From the NCBI GenBank assembly GCA_037903355.1, contig JBAJFE010000050.1:558001-622000 (forward strand): a stretch of DNA of 64,000 nt, read 5' to 3'. Origin of the DNA: Trichuris trichiura. Its lineage: Eukaryota > Nematoda > Enoplea > Trichinellida > Trichuridae. Position numbers and translations under genes: made by a program. Positions 30,394 to 45,400 of the stretch are shown here, one piece after another (the stretch's first letter is position 1; each line of letters starts with the position of its first letter). The notes beneath the pieces were generated by a model. It searched no databases. It was not told the origin of the DNA and worked only from the letters and a program-made list of their open reading frames with translations.

Positions 30394-32129
30394 CTTGATC
30401 TCCGCATTCGCTTTGACAACTTAACGCGGTCCAAACTACGCCAACTACATTCAACAGCGTGACAGCATAACAACTGGCGTAGTATCTATTTCTCTTGGCG
30501 ATAAGCGCGTTTTAATTATATTAATTGGGCAGTTTCACTTTCTTAATAATAAGTAGCAACAGAAAGGCTCCGTGCTTTCCAATATCAAGAACTATCAAGA
30601 CATTTATAGCTTCTTCGTGCTGCTAAATAAAATGGAATGCAGGTACACTTTTCCAAAGTACTGTATATAACGTTATCATTGCGCTGGTATACTTTTATGC
30701 GAAAAGATACGAACGCTTAAAAGAATTGCAGGCACTTTCTTAATGCCAGAGTAAACATATCGGAATTCTCTTTATGTTAAAAGTTTTTCTCAAGAGTGAT
30801 TCCGGATAACGCGAGGCCAACCCGTCGTCTAAAGAATGCAGGTTCAATCCACGCAAACCGGCCGCCACCATGTTATAGCTTTACTGGAGAACATGCTGTC
30901 TATGCCGTTCCGATTTTAGCTAAACCTCAGGCAAAATATTGCCTTAAACGTGTTCTTCGATCCAGCTAAAGACGCAGCAAAATGATTAGCTAACATACAG
31001 TATGCTGGCGGGGTGGTTATGAGCATAGAAAATCTGAAATGGAAAACGAGCGGGTTAAATCTTAATTTATTAACGCGTATAAATTAATTTCTAACAAGCG
31101 CAGGTGCCGGCTCATTGTACTCCTACCAAAAAAATCAAATTGATACTTTACTAATAATTTTGCCGCATGTTTTGAACTGTTGTAAATTTTGCTCGTTGTT
31201 CCAACCTCAGACACGCAGAGTAGTTTTATCATTTATGCGGCAAAAGTGCATTATAAATAAGTGCATCTTAGAAAATAAAAATCTGTTATCATCGCTTGCT
31301 TGAAACCGCTTTCGCGTTTCGCAGCAGTCAAGTCCTCAAGCTTATGGAAATTTTTGAACATAGTTGGCGTTTCCAGGCGCATTCTTGCTTTCTTTCGCAC
31401 CATATTTATTGTAAGCATTACGTTCAAGGTTGTCTCGCAACGACTGTACGAGCCGTTGCTTATTTGCTAGGAAACAATCCGTTTTTTTTGCGAGGTCAAA
31501 GATTTGCTGGCGCAGCTTTCGGTTGATCTCGAAAGGTGCATTATCAAAATTTGAACATTCAAAAGAAACAGATTTCCCCGTGAAAAAAATAACTTTTTAA
31601 AAATACCCTAAAAAAGTAGAGCAAATTTTGATCCTTTTCTTTTCCAATAAGACCGGAGAAACAACTAACAACCGCTATCTTGCTTCACAGGTTGGCTGTA
31701 ACTTGCGGGTCATTCATACTGTAATTAGTTGCTCTATTAAACGCTTTTTAAAACTAAAAACGGTAACGTCTTTTGGCTTACGACAGGCTGTTCAAAATTT
31801 CGAAGTTGCTTATTCTCCTATGTCGTATAAGCTTTCCTCATTTCGCAACTGTTACGACCGAAATGCGCTAACGTTTTTGGACTTCAGCTTTTTCCTTCTC
31901 CGCGCTTCCTTACGAATCATTACTGCCTTAGAACGTTACAGTTTTGCTTTTCAACAGTGTTGCGTGTAATCCGCTGCAGAGTTTTCCGGTTCCACTTTGT
32001 AAATTATTTTATTTGTTACGCATTTTGCTTTTGGACCAATTTGACAAAGGCGTTCTTCTATGTCTTGCTGTATACTTCCAGCTTTATCCCTGCTTGCGCT
32101 GTTCGTACGCTCTAATCAAGCTTGCCTGT
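30394..32129. other. Divergent intergenic region between TMEM115 and SNIP1
   Basis: 1.7 kb between two gene starts that face away from each other. Holds the tRNA-Arg-like SINE copy at 30,786-31,075. The rest shows no supported gene; open frames at 31,115-31,969 have no recognisable content. Confidence 0.5.
30786..31075 (+). mobile_element. tRNA-Arg-derived SINE, best copy
   Basis: The segment reads CGGATAACGCG, a variable stretch, then CTAAAG, ATGCAGGTTC and AATCC. The same order of words occurs in the true tRNA-Arg at 63,159-63,231 (CGGATAACGCG ... ATTGCAGGTTCGAATCC), so the head looks like a decayed tRNA-Arg with A-box and B-box remnants. The body continues with GCCGGC-like, ACTGGAGAACATGCTGTCTA and AACGAGCGGG words found in other copies. 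It cannot fold as a functional tRNA. The 3' limit is approximate. Confidence 0.65.
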
Positions 32130-33352
32130 ATGGGAAAACGATCGGGGCGTAGGTCGAGTAGTAACGACTCGATCAGCCCCAGAAAACATAGGAAGCATGA
32201 TCACCACCGATCGAGAAGAAGCCGCAGCACAAGTCGCCATCGGCGTTCGTCAGACAATCGTGGTCGAAAGGAGCGGTCTTCCTCTTCGTCAAAGTCGAGA
32301 ACCGAAACTCATCTTGCTCGCAGTTCCCGCCGGACGGAGGTCGTATGTTGTATTTACCGTTTAATACAATGAATGGACGTTGGCTTTTCAGGCGAAAATA
32401 AAAACAGAACCTCTGTCCGACTTGGAGGGAGTTCAGGGTTGCTCGTCAAGTCATCGCGTATCAGACAGACAACATCGTCAGCGGAACTATGTAAGCTTTT
32501 TGTTTCGGCTCTTTTGAAACATGAGTAGGTTACGTACAGGTAAAGGAGGAGGTACTGTCAGATGGAGAAACGAAGCGCAGGTACGAACGCTTTTCCAACT
32601 TCAAAGGCTATCGAAAGCACGAGGCAATTTTAAAAATTAATTCTTCTTTGTTGACCTCTCGACTTCACTTTTCAGGCCTACAGAGGGCGACAGGGCTTCC
32701 GATCGCCTGTTGAACGCAAGTTTGACAGACGACCCCGCCGTAGTCCCGTCCATTGGGGCAGAAGAGATATAAAAGAGGAAGAACCGTCCGCGCCAGTTGA
32801 AAAAGAGAAACCGAACTTTGAAATAACGGGCGCTTTGGCTGCCGATACAAACACCTACAAAGGTGTGGTTATAAAGTATTCAGAACCTTCGGAGGCTCGC
32901 AAACCGAAACTCCGTTGGAGTTTGTACCCTTTCAAGGGCGACGCCGCGCTGCCAATTTACGAAATTCATAGGCAGAGTGCCTATTTATTCGGTATAAGTA
33001 TTGTTGCCCTTATTTGGAGTTGAGAATGTTCTCTTCTGTTGAAGGAAGGGATCGGAATATTGCCGATATACCTGTTGATCATCCAAGCTGTTCCAAGCAG
33101 CATGCCGTCTTTCAATATCGGTCCGTACCGGTTGAATTGGAAGACGGAACTACCGTATTCCACGTTAAACCGTATCTTATTGATTTGGGCTCAGCCAACG
33201 GCACCTATTTGAATAATGAGCGTATGGAACCTCAGCGCTACTACGAACTCTTCGAAAAGGACGTGTTTCGTTTTGGCTACAGTACTCGCGAGTACGTATT
33301 GCTCAACGAGAAGTCTGCAGACAACGTGGACGATGAGCAAACAGACGAATGA
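32130..33352 (+). CDS. SNIP1: SNIP1 (Smad nuclear-interacting protein 1), FHA-domain splicing factor
   Basis: A nuclear protein of the activated spliceosome and RES-type complex that also affects NF-kB/TGF-beta signalling and microRNA processing in animals. Five exons in phase: 32130-32339, 32392-32490, 32540-32580, 32684-32991, 33045-33352 (966 nt, 321 aa). The first 70 residues are Arg/Ser-rich (HHRSRRSRSTSRHRR). The C-terminal half is the FHA domain: RWSLYPFKGDAALPIYEIHR, QSAYLFGRDRNIADIP, DHPSCSKQHAVFQYR, LIDLGSANGTYLNN, ending REYVLLNE. The GR, S-x-x-H and NG(T) residues that bind phosphothreonine are present. The start MGKRSGRRSSS follows stop-free noise upstream, so it was chosen on homology to Arg/Ser-rich starts. 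Confidence 0.94.
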
Positions 33353-33429
33353 CCATTTATTGTACTTTTTTAATCCTCCATTGAACTTAAAATAATAAAT
33401 TGTTTAGACGGTCCAATGCTGGAACTTTT

Positions 33430-36400
33430 TCAGGAAGCTTCCAGAATGTCGTTTAAGCTGTTCAGATAAATGGAGATTCTGTCAACTGCAAATGACTGAC
33501 TGATCGAATTGGCCAATTGCATAATGAGAAGTGGAGAAGCATCGTTGGACAGTTGGGCCACTTTGGCCGCTATTGTTGTTGAATATACGGCCATTTCGGC
33601 GTGCGGTATTCTTTCCTTGACGAACTTTGTCAGCCACGAAATCTGATCTCGTCTCAGCAACTTTATCTCCACAATATACGTTGGTCCGTACCTGTCAAAA
33701 AACCAGCGTTGTTACATGGTTCGAACATGTACTTCCTTAAAGGCCTTAGCCGGTTTTGAATTGGCGCTTTGGCGGCAAAGAACCTGATTATCCTAAATGC
33801 TTACTTCCATTCCTGGTTTGTCAGCGAGCCGAACTCGGCGGTTTGACCATTGTTGATAACGTTGATGTCGCGGCATACGCAGCGAAGGAAGTCTGTGCTG
33901 AAAAGCGTACCATTATCTTTCGTCCGTTTAAATTGAATCGAAGAGCGAACTTGTCCGAAGCGATCAGAATGGTCGTCCGATTGTCGAGCATCGATGAGAT
34001 TGCCTGGTAGAGACGTCGGCATTCTTGAAAAGTGAGGTGCTTTGTAGGTTCGTCAAGAATAACAATCGATGGACCACCCACGAAGGCGATCGCCAGCGAT
34101 AACCTTTTCTTTTCCGCTTCGCTAATGTATTCGACCCGTCGGTTCATTATTGCCGTCAAATCAAAGGCGCACAGCATATCGCAAGCAACCTGAATACACG
34201 AAAGTACGCCTAATAAGTTGTAAGTTCATCTGTTAGTGGATATACCTTTGCGCAGACGCTGTCTTGGAGGCACCTTGCTTTTGCGTAGAAAGTTAGGCTT
34301 TCCATTACTGTTAGATCAGCGTCCAATTGGCTTTCATGCGGTATATATCCTATCTGATCCAACGGTGGTTCGGTATCGCTGAAATGTAGCGGCTACGTTG
34401 GCGTTGGGGTCGGCGAGAAGCTAAGATGACTACCTGACCGAATAGAATGTCACGTTTCCATAGGTTGGAGATTCCATTGCGGCAAGCAATTTGCACAGCG
34501 TGCTTTTGCCGCTGCGTTGATGGCCGAAAAGACCAACGCAAACGCCGTACGGAAGACAAATGCTAACATCTTCTATCAGTGTTTTTCTTTTGAAATTGAA
34601 CGGGCATCCATCGTCCGGTTCGAATTTAACGTCCCAATAATTATGAATCTAAATGTTGCTGTCGTCAGTAACGGTGGCGACAACGCGATCAAGACAGAAA
34701 TCGGATGAAAATTCACCGTTGTTGAATATGTGGTCTGTACTTGATTTTCAGGTTACAATCGCATTTAGAAAGCGGCATCCAGCGTATGTGCAATTAATCG
34801 GTCCGTCAAATCAAAAACTAACGCAGTCATTTAATTACGTTAAACGACCCGCCGACAATGCACGAGAATGGTTATTGTCGTCGTATGACGGGCTTGTTTG
34901 TTTTTGGAAATTAAAATTTCAAAAATTGGTCATGTGCGTGGGAAGTGAAACCTGAAAATCACTGAAAGTACTGTTATTGTACAGTACATAATAAGCGAAA
35001 AGAGATGGTCAAGTCGTAATTGACGTTAGCCTTTTCGCTGCATGTCGCTCAGCTTTTTCCACCTGTTTAATTAACATTTTATTAACAAGTTATCTCACTG
35101 ATTTGCCAACTATTAGCTTGTTAGATATGAGTCAAATGGCCGTTGACGTGTTCGTTATAGCCAACTGCTAAACAGTAGGTACAGTTTCTTTCCTAACCGC
35201 GAGACTTTAGACTTATGCTTTAACCTGCAGGTTAAACCAGTTCGTCAAAACCCTAATATAACAAGAAACTCGTTGTCGAATCAATGAGTGCTCGGTTCAA
35301 AACAGCGGCAGGCGAGTATACAGTAAGCCAGCCACGTATTCACACTTAATTGATTCAAAGGTACCACCTGCTCGGCGAAGGGAAACCGAAGACTGACGTT
35401 AAGCCATTTATTATTAAGCTTACAAGAAATATGGTTAGAAAACTGCTTCAGCTAAGTCTGTGCACTTGTGTTTATTTAAAAATCGGCAGCTAATTTTAAT
35501 ATGCTAATTAGCCTTTTGAAACAATGCCTTTTTCTCCGTCATCCAACCTAACGGAAAGCGCCATTTACGGTGATCCCAAAATGCGGACTTGATTTTAAAC
35601 ATAAAAAATAATAACTTAAGCACAAGAGCCGAGATATACAAGCTAAGCTGTCATTTTCTCAGTCAGTCGGCGCTCGTGTGAACAGCAGAATGAATAGCGC
35701 GGACTCAGCGAAGCTTTAAGTCAAAAAGTACAACTTTGGGACATCCCCTAAAGGCAAAAGGTTACACAATGAGGGAATAGCGAAAAGATTGCTGAAACAT
35801 TTATAAAGAACTTTTTGAAAATGAATTTGGCGTTTTCTCTCGCTAAACGCGCAATTGGTGTACTGTAACTAGAGAAATGCAGGTTCCTTCCTTGCAAATA
35901 TGCCGGCGATCCGAAACATAAGGTTTGTATCTCAAAATTGGCGTGCGTAAAACCAATAAAAAAAGGACCCAAACTTACAGTATGAGTGATGGTCTTTAAA
36001 TAAAACGAAATTCAAAATTTAAATTTTTGGCGTCATCTTGCCAATAAGATGCATAGGGCAACTTTATACTAAGCTATTGTTTTTAAGAGACACTGACGAG
36101 TTATTTCCGTTACCCACTAAACGGATTAATGCTTAATTTTTCATTTTGCCTTTCCAAGTTCACTAGCAGTAATTCACGAACTTTAGGTTGGGAACATAAG
36201 CTCACAGAGACGTCATATCCGTCATGCCGCGCAACATAACGGATATGTCGTCACTTACCTAAGCTAAAATTTGCATGCTCAAAAGCTGCGCCAAGTGAAG
36301 CAAAATTATTTGAACTGCTCTGATAGAAGAAGCTGAAGCTCATAAAACTTGCTTTGCACAGTTTTTGCGCTTCAATTGGAGGTCGAACGTCTTTTGAATC

Positions 36401-39400
36401 AGTAGGTTTCCCTTGTTCCACGTCAGTTGCTTCTTCGGTGGGTTCGGACTTTCTGAAACAACGTTTTTCGCGAAATCAAAAAGCGTCAAATAAGCAAGGA
36501 ATCATTGGCAGAAAAGTAAAAGAGAAATCTTTTTCATTTCTCGGCTGTCGCCATGGAAAGAAGAAACGCATTTTCGGTATTTTACATCAGACGCTTCGTG
36601 AGTACTATATGTCGAACAAAAATTAAGTTCTGTTAACTCAAGTAACAGTGAGATGCATAAACTATAGCATCTACCCGTTATCCGCTTTAGATTTTTTACC
36701 TAAACTGCCATAGGTTACTCGCGCTAAGAGGACTTAACTTAAGGGCTAAGCCTACGCCGGCGCAGTTTTCAGGGGGAGCTGTACTTGATTTTAGTTCCTC
36801 CTACAGTACTCTCAAAGCGTCAAATGAAAAACACCCAATATTTGCATAACTACAAAGTGAGAGGGTCACCTGACGCGTACTTACTTTTTCCACGTCAAAT
36901 GGCGATTACTGTACAGGTCTCCAAGTATTCCAGTAATGAGGAACAGCAGCGTCTCGACGGATAATATCAATAAAGTATACCATAATAGGTTAGGCACTCT
37001 GAACAATTCGATAGTGCCCGCGTCTGAATTTCAATGATGCAAAACGTTATTTCAATTCCATTACGCTGTCCCTACTACTTACTATCCTCTTCGTTTAAAC
37101 TTCTAGCCGTAACCTGCAGTTCCATGAGGGCTGTGATCAAGCCGTACGGAGGTAATGCCAATAACGCAATTTGCCTTATTTCCTTAGGGAAGTCGTCGCT
37201 GTTGAACGGTTGCCCAAGGTACAACATCTCTTCGGCATTTAAAAAATGCCAGTATTCAGCGGATATCATGAAACCGGCTGGCACTAAGCCGGCAAAAATA
37301 AAAAATAAAAATATTATAACGCCTCCAACCAGCCTAAACGGTAATGCTTTCGCCATAACGTAGATCAGGGTAATCATACATGCCCTAAATATGATCGATT
37401 AATTAAGCTGCTTGATAAAAAGGTGTATATCTTAGTGGTACCCAAATGCTTGCGTAAGGATAATGAAGTTGAGCAGCAAACTAGCTGAATTATTATAAAC
37501 GAACAACCCCGAACTCAAAAGAAAGCAGCCATTTAGCAGTACAACGCCAATGTATACTATCTAAACGTTATTGAAGGTTAGTTGAACGAAGTGAAGAAAA
37601 AATCAAAAATCTCAATCACCAAATCAAAGATAAAATTGGACAGCCAATAAATGGGCGGAGAAAGCGACGATATGAACAACAGCTTTTTTCTTCCGGTGAT
37701 ATTGTCTTCCATGACAACGCGACAGCAACATACGCAAATGAAGCAAAGACCTTGGCACCATACCATGGCTAAGCAAAGATCTTGCCAGGCTATTCTCCTA
37801 CAAAAAAAGTTCGCTTCAATTTTTGTTCAGAACTTATGCATTCACAAGCCTCAACAAAATCTGTAGCCTATACTTGGAGAAATGCACTTGCAAAATTTAC
37901 ATTGACATCTTGCGTATGTAAATAAATTTGAATAAGCGAAAACATGTAGGGTCAGTTTTTCTGCTAATTTGTAACACAAAAAAATAATACAGCGCTATAA
38001 AAGCATTGAACTTTTGCGTATAACATTGTATGTAAAAATTTTAAATATCGAACGGAATTTTAATAAGCATCTGAGTTTTGGAATTCAAAGACGAACCAAG
38101 CAGTTCTCTCGGTAATTGAACGTAATTTGGCCGTGGCCTTTTCCATTCCCCAAAATGGTTTGTGCGTCCCTCCGTACTTTCGGCTAAGTACACTGACAAA
38201 TTCGTTGTTTATATCATTGACGCACTTTTGAAATGATTCCGGCATTGCATGCTTGTATCTAACCTGAAGAAAAGAACATGCGCTCATGCTAATATACGCC
38301 AAAAATACACGCAGTTTGCGATCTATCCTCTTCTTTAACCTACATTTAAAAATTTCACGCGAATATAACCTTGAACTAAGCTTAAAGCGTCTTCATTGTA
38401 TTAATAGGAAAATAAATTCTCGGATGAGTTCAGTCAGCTCAGGTCTATTATATAAGTATATGGCTAACGACCTTTAAGTTGAACCAAGCTTAAGCTAAAG
38501 AGCTTATCGTTATTCTTTATTATTTAAAACTGCAGTTCCTCCAGAGCGCCTATTGGTAAAGAGAATGAAACAATATACTGTTCAAAGATTTGAACGTTGT
38601 TTCTTGCGCATAATGCAGTACGCTGAATGCAGGTTCCTTCCTGTCAAGCATGCTGGCAAACTGTTCCATGCTTACTGGAGAGCGTTCGGGACGGTTTGTT
38701 CTAGTCTTGCTTAAGACTAAGACAAAATATATGCCCCATGTTTAGGCTCAAGCTTTGGAAAGGGCAAAATTGAACGAGCGGGCAAATTTACAGTAGGACA
38801 GTGCGGCGAAGAGATAAAACCCGAATTATTTATCAATAGAAGGAATTAAAGTAAGCACTACCGCTCAGTTCGAAAAACAGAACGACTAAACCAGTGATCA
38901 CGTGCGCTTCCGCTGTTTTTTAAATAAATCGCATACCTACCGTGTAACTAAGCGGTATTTTCATTTCGCCACTGTCCTCGCCTCCACCTTTCTTTGTCAA
39001 TGGTTTTATGTGACTGACATTTAAACGGTGAAGAATCTTGCTTAATTTGCGCCTCCACTCCCACTCTCCTGTTCTCCATTTGCTCAACTCTACATCTGTA
39101 TGCCTGACGTACGTGCAACTCCTTAAATATCAACGATCAAAAGTAAAACCGCGCTTTTGAATCCTTCAAATTAGCGGTTAGAAGTGAATTTGCAAAGCTG
39201 AAATCAGCTGAAAAAAATTGTTTCGATCAAACCGCTTAAATGAACAAAATAAAGGTTTTTGCACACAGCATACGGTTTTTTTCACCAAGGAATTTGTACG
39301 TATACGAATGAGCACATGCAGTTCCTTGCGAAGGAACTTAAGGGATCGCCTCCTCTGTTTTCCCGCCTGCGATACAATAATACTAACAGTAGTCAGGTTT

Positions 39401-42400
39401 GTACCACTCGTAAACGTTCACTGAGAGAGACAACATGCTATATTCATTTTTCACACCTAATATATAAGAAAAGCATGCTTCTTTTCATGTTAAACACGCG
39501 GAAATCCTGCTGTGCGTTTACTTAAGCCTAAGCCAGAACATGCGCTGTCTATTTAGCTTTAGGCTAAAGTATGGACAAAACACGATGGCAAGAAAATTCA
39601 CAATACGTCGTAACCTTGTGATAACTGCCTAATCGCCGTTTACGAGAGGAACAAACCTATTTACAGTCAGCATACTGTATTCCATGTGGGTAATACAAAA
39701 AGTCAGTTTTTAATTTAAGTGCTTTCGTTCTACAGCTTTCTTTTAGCGCAAAGTGTTGGAAAAGTGTTACAATACATTTCGGCCCAGCCGCTACAGAATA
39801 TCTGATGATCAAGTACGTATGAGCACGTTTTGAACAGAAATTAGATAAGACTTTTTTCCCGCTCTCGTATCCACTGTGCGTTACTCCGTAATACTATTGG
39901 AACCCTTTAAATTATGAGATTTTTGTATAAAGAGCAAAACCATAGCATAAATGCCTAATGATCGTTCGTATACCTTGCTTCCTTGCTGAGGGCATCGTTG
40001 GCTATTGCTCTTTCCATCGCAGCATTTCTTAAGTGTCGGCGTCTGCTCTGATTTGCACTTTTTATCCTGTAAATATTGAAGAGATTACGTGACATCCGAT
40101 TTAATCATTGACAGTTATCTTACTGCGACCAATCGTCTTTTAGCATATGTATTTTCAAACGAGCGGCGTGCACGCTTTTAAAAGGCAAATTTGTTATGTT
40201 TGTATTTCTATGAAAGCTTAGTAAAGTTGCTATTCCTTCTCTGCATTCGCCTACCGGAGGAGAACTATAGTACGACCAAGTTCAGTTGGCAATGCTACTT
40301 TGTGCTCATGTTCCATTCCCTCCAGTAAGTACAACACTATTCCAATGGAAAGCAAAGGGTAAAGAAACTAAATGCAAAACAGTTAAGGATTGAAGCAACA
40401 TTTTGTTGAATACGATCCTAATTTGGCTTTTAATTAAAATTTGCATTTCCTCAAATAAGAGAAGCCGTTTGCATTGAAGATTTGTAATTACCATTAGAAA
40501 GAGTCTTCGATAGCCGCGATAAAATAGCTTAAAGCGTCGATACCAAATGGCGGAAAATTGGATTCGTGTTGAAGGTTGTTTGTCCTTTACGTAGGACATG
40601 TCAGGATTTGCATCAGGTTTTAATATTTCCATTTCCATCTCTGAAGTAGCGCATTTTTATAGAGCTTAACTTTTGAATCGCGTCAGAGCTCAGTCGGTGC
40701 CTCAACTTTTAACATATGGAAAATCTATTACTGCATTAAACGAATGACTGTACCGTCGCAAAGACTTCTGTTGTTTGCAGCTGTTTTAAGGGTTCTAACA
40801 TTTGGCAAACCCCTTCGCAAAGCCTGCAGTAGCACTGGTTAGAAAAGGTCGTTGCCGCTTTTGAAGATTGTGCTAACCTCTTTTGTTCTTAGTTCAAAAA
40901 TTTCCATTTTCAGAAAGCCAATTGAGCTCCGCTTCTTTTCAAAATAATTACAAACGGCAACCAGCTTTTCAAAGCTGCAACGCGGGACAACTAATTCAAT
41001 GCAAGTGTCCGTACGCTTGCAAAGTTCCTTCTGTTGAAAACAACGATTGAGAACATGAAAAAAATCCTTTTTAACACTGATGCAAGTTGGTTCGTCCTTT
41101 GAGAGGTCGGCAACAAAACCGGAAAAGCGTATGCGATATCCAATATTGAGCCAATTTCGAAATGCTGATACGGTTGGAAAAAATTCAACTTTTGGACCGT
41201 TTACAACGACCACCCCGTCCGCAAAGCGGTCAACAACGTCGGGAAAAGTTGTAGAAACAATGATCGTCGCGTCTGCAACACGCTATATGCGATATAACGA
41301 GGCAATTTGGGTTCATTGCACCTACGCTTTGTTTTTTGGCTCAATAACGTCCATAATTTCTGTCTCAACGTAAAGCAAGCTTCCAAACCAGGATTGTCCA
41401 ACACCACAATACGTCTTCCAAGTTGTAATGCAATAAGCACTGACAAAACATTTTGTTCACCCACTAAATTAGGCAAGAATTAAGACCAAAGCGTCAGTAG
41501 GCAAATAAGAAGAAGGCACATGATAGTTCCTGAGAATACAACTTCATTCTATCTTTCATCTTCAAACGGCCCAACAAGTGGTTAAGTTGAAGTTCATCCT
41601 TTTTATTGTCGCAACACAAACCCAACAGCGAGGTATAGATGCAAAAATTTTCTTCAAACGATAAGCTAAAAATACAACAACCCCAACATTCCACAGCTGC
41701 TTAGGCTACACATATGCTACCAAGAAGAGGAGAAGAATCTTGTCTTTTAGTCGCCTTACCGGAAGAAACTATGCAAATTCCTTTTAAAAGTAGACGCGGG
41801 CATGCTGCTTAACTTGGCTTTGCGGCTAAGGATTAAGAAAAGGCAAGACAGAATGCCTGGCAAATTAAGAGTAAGCTATTATATACTGGGCTCGTTAACA
41901 TTCATAAAATAAAATTTCCCAAGAATTTTAGGCAGTTCTTTTGATGAGGCACCGCACCATCATTCGCCAGAGCTCGAAAACAAAATAAAAGCCAAAGGAA
42001 TAATATTTAGCCCCATTCAAAAAGATTTGTTCTTGATAAAACTATCAGCTGTTTATTAGCTGCAATCTGAGAAGTCTTCATTCACGCTGATATTTTTTGT
42101 TAAACTTGTAGTCGTAAGCCAAACAGCGCTATTGGCAAGTAAACGTTTTAACTATCACTGAAACGCTAACATTAAAAGTACTGCATGTGGCGTCTATTCA
42201 AAACAAAATTAATTAGCGCATGTTCAAAAAATGCTAGGCTACAGTAGGAGCAGTAACTTACTCATAAAATAAAATACTGTAGTCAGGACAGAAGAGCACG
42301 GACGACTTTGGGTCTATTCGCACCGTGTTTCGTTTGGACGAGTGAAACCACGACACCTTGCCGCATGAAGGCTTTAACAATCCACTCAAAAGTAACCTAT

Positions 42401-45400
42401 AAAGAAAGCCGAAACAAAGATGCTAATAACCGTAAGCGGGAAAACATTGCAGCAGACATTAGAGTTCGTCCCGTAAGCGTGGCTTGATCCAAAATGCCGA
42501 TAAAGTTGTATTCGCAAATTTTGAAATTCAGCTTGTTGCAGAAGTCCGCTCTTTTGACATAATCACTTCCGGTGGTGGAAACGCCCGCAAACTTTACCGC
42601 GACACCTCTGGCGGGGACTTCTTCCTCTAAAAAAAAGGTACACATTCATCTGCTCAGCCAAAGCAATTTAAGCATAGACATAACCTGTCGTACTGTAAGT
42701 ATTAGGAAAAAAATTTAAGCATAGACATCATGCAACGCTGGCTTCTTGTCGAATGCCGCTTAATGCAAGTGAAGCAACGGAAAAATTTAAAATTCTGCTG
42801 GCTATGAACGAGTGTACGCCACCTAAGCTGTAGCCCAAAGGGCAACAAGAATTACTGCAGCTCTCTTCTCCCGACTTGAACAGTATTTCGGGATTAGGCG
42901 TAGGCGGTATACAGGTTCACACTTTGACCAATGGACCACTGTTAGAATGAGGATCTTAAATTTTCTATTATTTTACCTGCATTCAAATATCATACTGTAT
43001 CTTTTGACAGAAGCTTTCACAAAGACGCAGCAATGCTTCGGGGGTATTAAAAACTGGTGAAATAATACTAAGATTCTTTTTAAATCAAATTTAAGCGCTT
43101 ACCTTAATGCAAAACAAGAAACTTAGAAGCAATGTTAGGCCGAAGGTCAGGTTGGGACCAAGTTCGAATGTTGCAGAACGTAAACAATAAAACTGAACTA
43201 CAGCAAATCATCTGTTTCCGTCAAAGGGTGAATTAAATTTTAAAATTATTGAATTATCAGCGGAAGGAAATAGCAGCCCTTTAATGTGGGAAGCACGAGC
43301 AACTTTGACTCGGGAGAACTCGTTGTAACCTGAATACTACCTGAATGCATACAGTAATCAGAAAGTAGCGAAAATGGAAAAGTCCAAGGCTTCGACAAAC
43401 CATAGGAATCTAAAAAGCGAAAACGGTCAGCTTTTAGCATTGCTTCGGTGAGCTAACGCTAACCTGGCAAAACGGAGTCGAAATATAACGTCAGTAAAAA
43501 ATAGACAAACGCTTGGACTAGCAGCAAGACTGTGTAGAATGAAATGCTTGTTTCTTTGCTATACATAGCTTTGGTCTCAAACGTGGTCCATTGAATTCCA
43601 ATAGCTTTTGATTCAAGCTCTAAGACTTCTTTGACGATCCAACCCATTGTTGACTGCGGTAATATAAGCTTAAAAAACAAACAATACAACAGCTTTCAAA
43701 TACTGAGCGCAGACAACAATTTGGCAAGAAAACAAAAGGATTTACCGAGATGCCTTTAACGTATTTCGTAACATCACCGGTTGCCAGCTGGCAGATAAGC
43801 CACGGCGACAAGGAAACAATATCCAGCAAGAGAAGAGACACAGCTGACAACTGGACACCATTTGACAAGGTGACCACTAGGCAGCACATGCAACAAAGCG
43901 AAATACAGTATGCGAACAACAAAAGACCGAGGCATGCCGAGTTGGAAAATGTTAAAATACCGAATTGCTAGAAAAAAGCGTCTACGTCAAGATGCATCAC
44001 ATTGTGCCGATAGGAAACTTACCAGAAAAGCAAAATATACTGTACAAAGGGAAGCCAGTTCCCATATAAGACTGGAAGCAAGCCACGCGGCAAAATAAGC
44101 AACTTGGCTAACGCCCAAATATTTTAAAAACTCCCTAACATGATGCTCACGTTCGTAGCCGACCTCTCGGTACACGCCCAAATTATGAGCAAATAGAGAA
44201 ATCAGGAACAAAACAGTGATGATTATTTCTTTTGTATTCTTACTAAATACGCAACTTAATAATGAGCACTTTGAAAAGGTAAACGTAAACCTCAGCTGCG
44301 GTTGACTTCTTCGTTCTACAGCCCATGGATGGGCAAAAATTTTTCGTCCTTCAACTTTTGCACTACTTGTTCCAATTTCCATGAGAGCATAATCAATTAT
44401 GCTTTTCAACTCCATATATTCAAGATAAGTGGAAGGGTTGCGCGCTGGCAGCGGTACACCTCTAGGAGAAAAAGAAATTTTAAAAATAAAAGCCTGCCTA
44501 CGTCTATAGGCCCTGCTAGTTCAACATTTCAAGAATGAGTACAGTGTGAATCACAATTTTCAAGGAAGAAATAGTAGCATACCTTCTATTTACTAAGAGG
44601 GCATTGATAAGAAAAGATAAAACTTTAAAAGAATGAAAATCTTTAGACAAGCAACATTTTGAGACTGCTACCTGAGTCTTCTTGTTCTTTGTTCGCCCGC
44701 GTAAGTTTTTGATATGTTTATTCCGTACTTAATATTAAGCCAACCGATCGGATTTTCCGTCAGTTCGAAATGCACTTTTGCAAGAAGCAAATTTAAATTG
44801 TCCAAAAGTCCCGCTCTGTCCTTCTCCTTGTCCGTCACTTCTTCAACGCGAAATCGACGAACTTCCCAGCACTAACAAAGCGGCAAAAATAAAGCGGCCA
44901 AATTGGGCCCATCAATGCGCGCACCTTCAAAATGTTTTGCAAAGTGTTCCAGACGAACACTTCGGTGCGCAAATTCTTTCTCTCCTCGTACAACCAGGAA
45001 AGAACGGGATCGAGGTCGGGCAAACCATTCAGCGACTTGTTCAAGTTGGACAGAAAAATTCTTAATTTCTAAAACATTAGTGCGAAACGCAAATACACTC
45101 TTGCTCGTCAATATACCGCAGCGACATCCGCCAAACGGCTATGCTGCGGAAGTAGCAAAAACTTGAAGGTATCCAACCAAAATTCCAAATGACTTCTCGC
45201 GGCTCCCAGAGCTTCCAGTCTACGGTTAATCTACAACAAATGAACATTTAAAACATTGACAAAATTCCATCGTTGAATAAAATAAAATGAAATCGACAAA
45301 GACACGAAACGAATTATGATTACACGAAAAAATGATAAATATAAGTCGAACCCTAACACTAACTTTTAGAATGGCGACGAAAGAAGCGCTAATTTTCGCA

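Noticed and set aside
30786..30860. Functional tRNA gene
   Set aside because: Only A-box and B-box remnants are kept; acceptor and anticodon stems do not pair.
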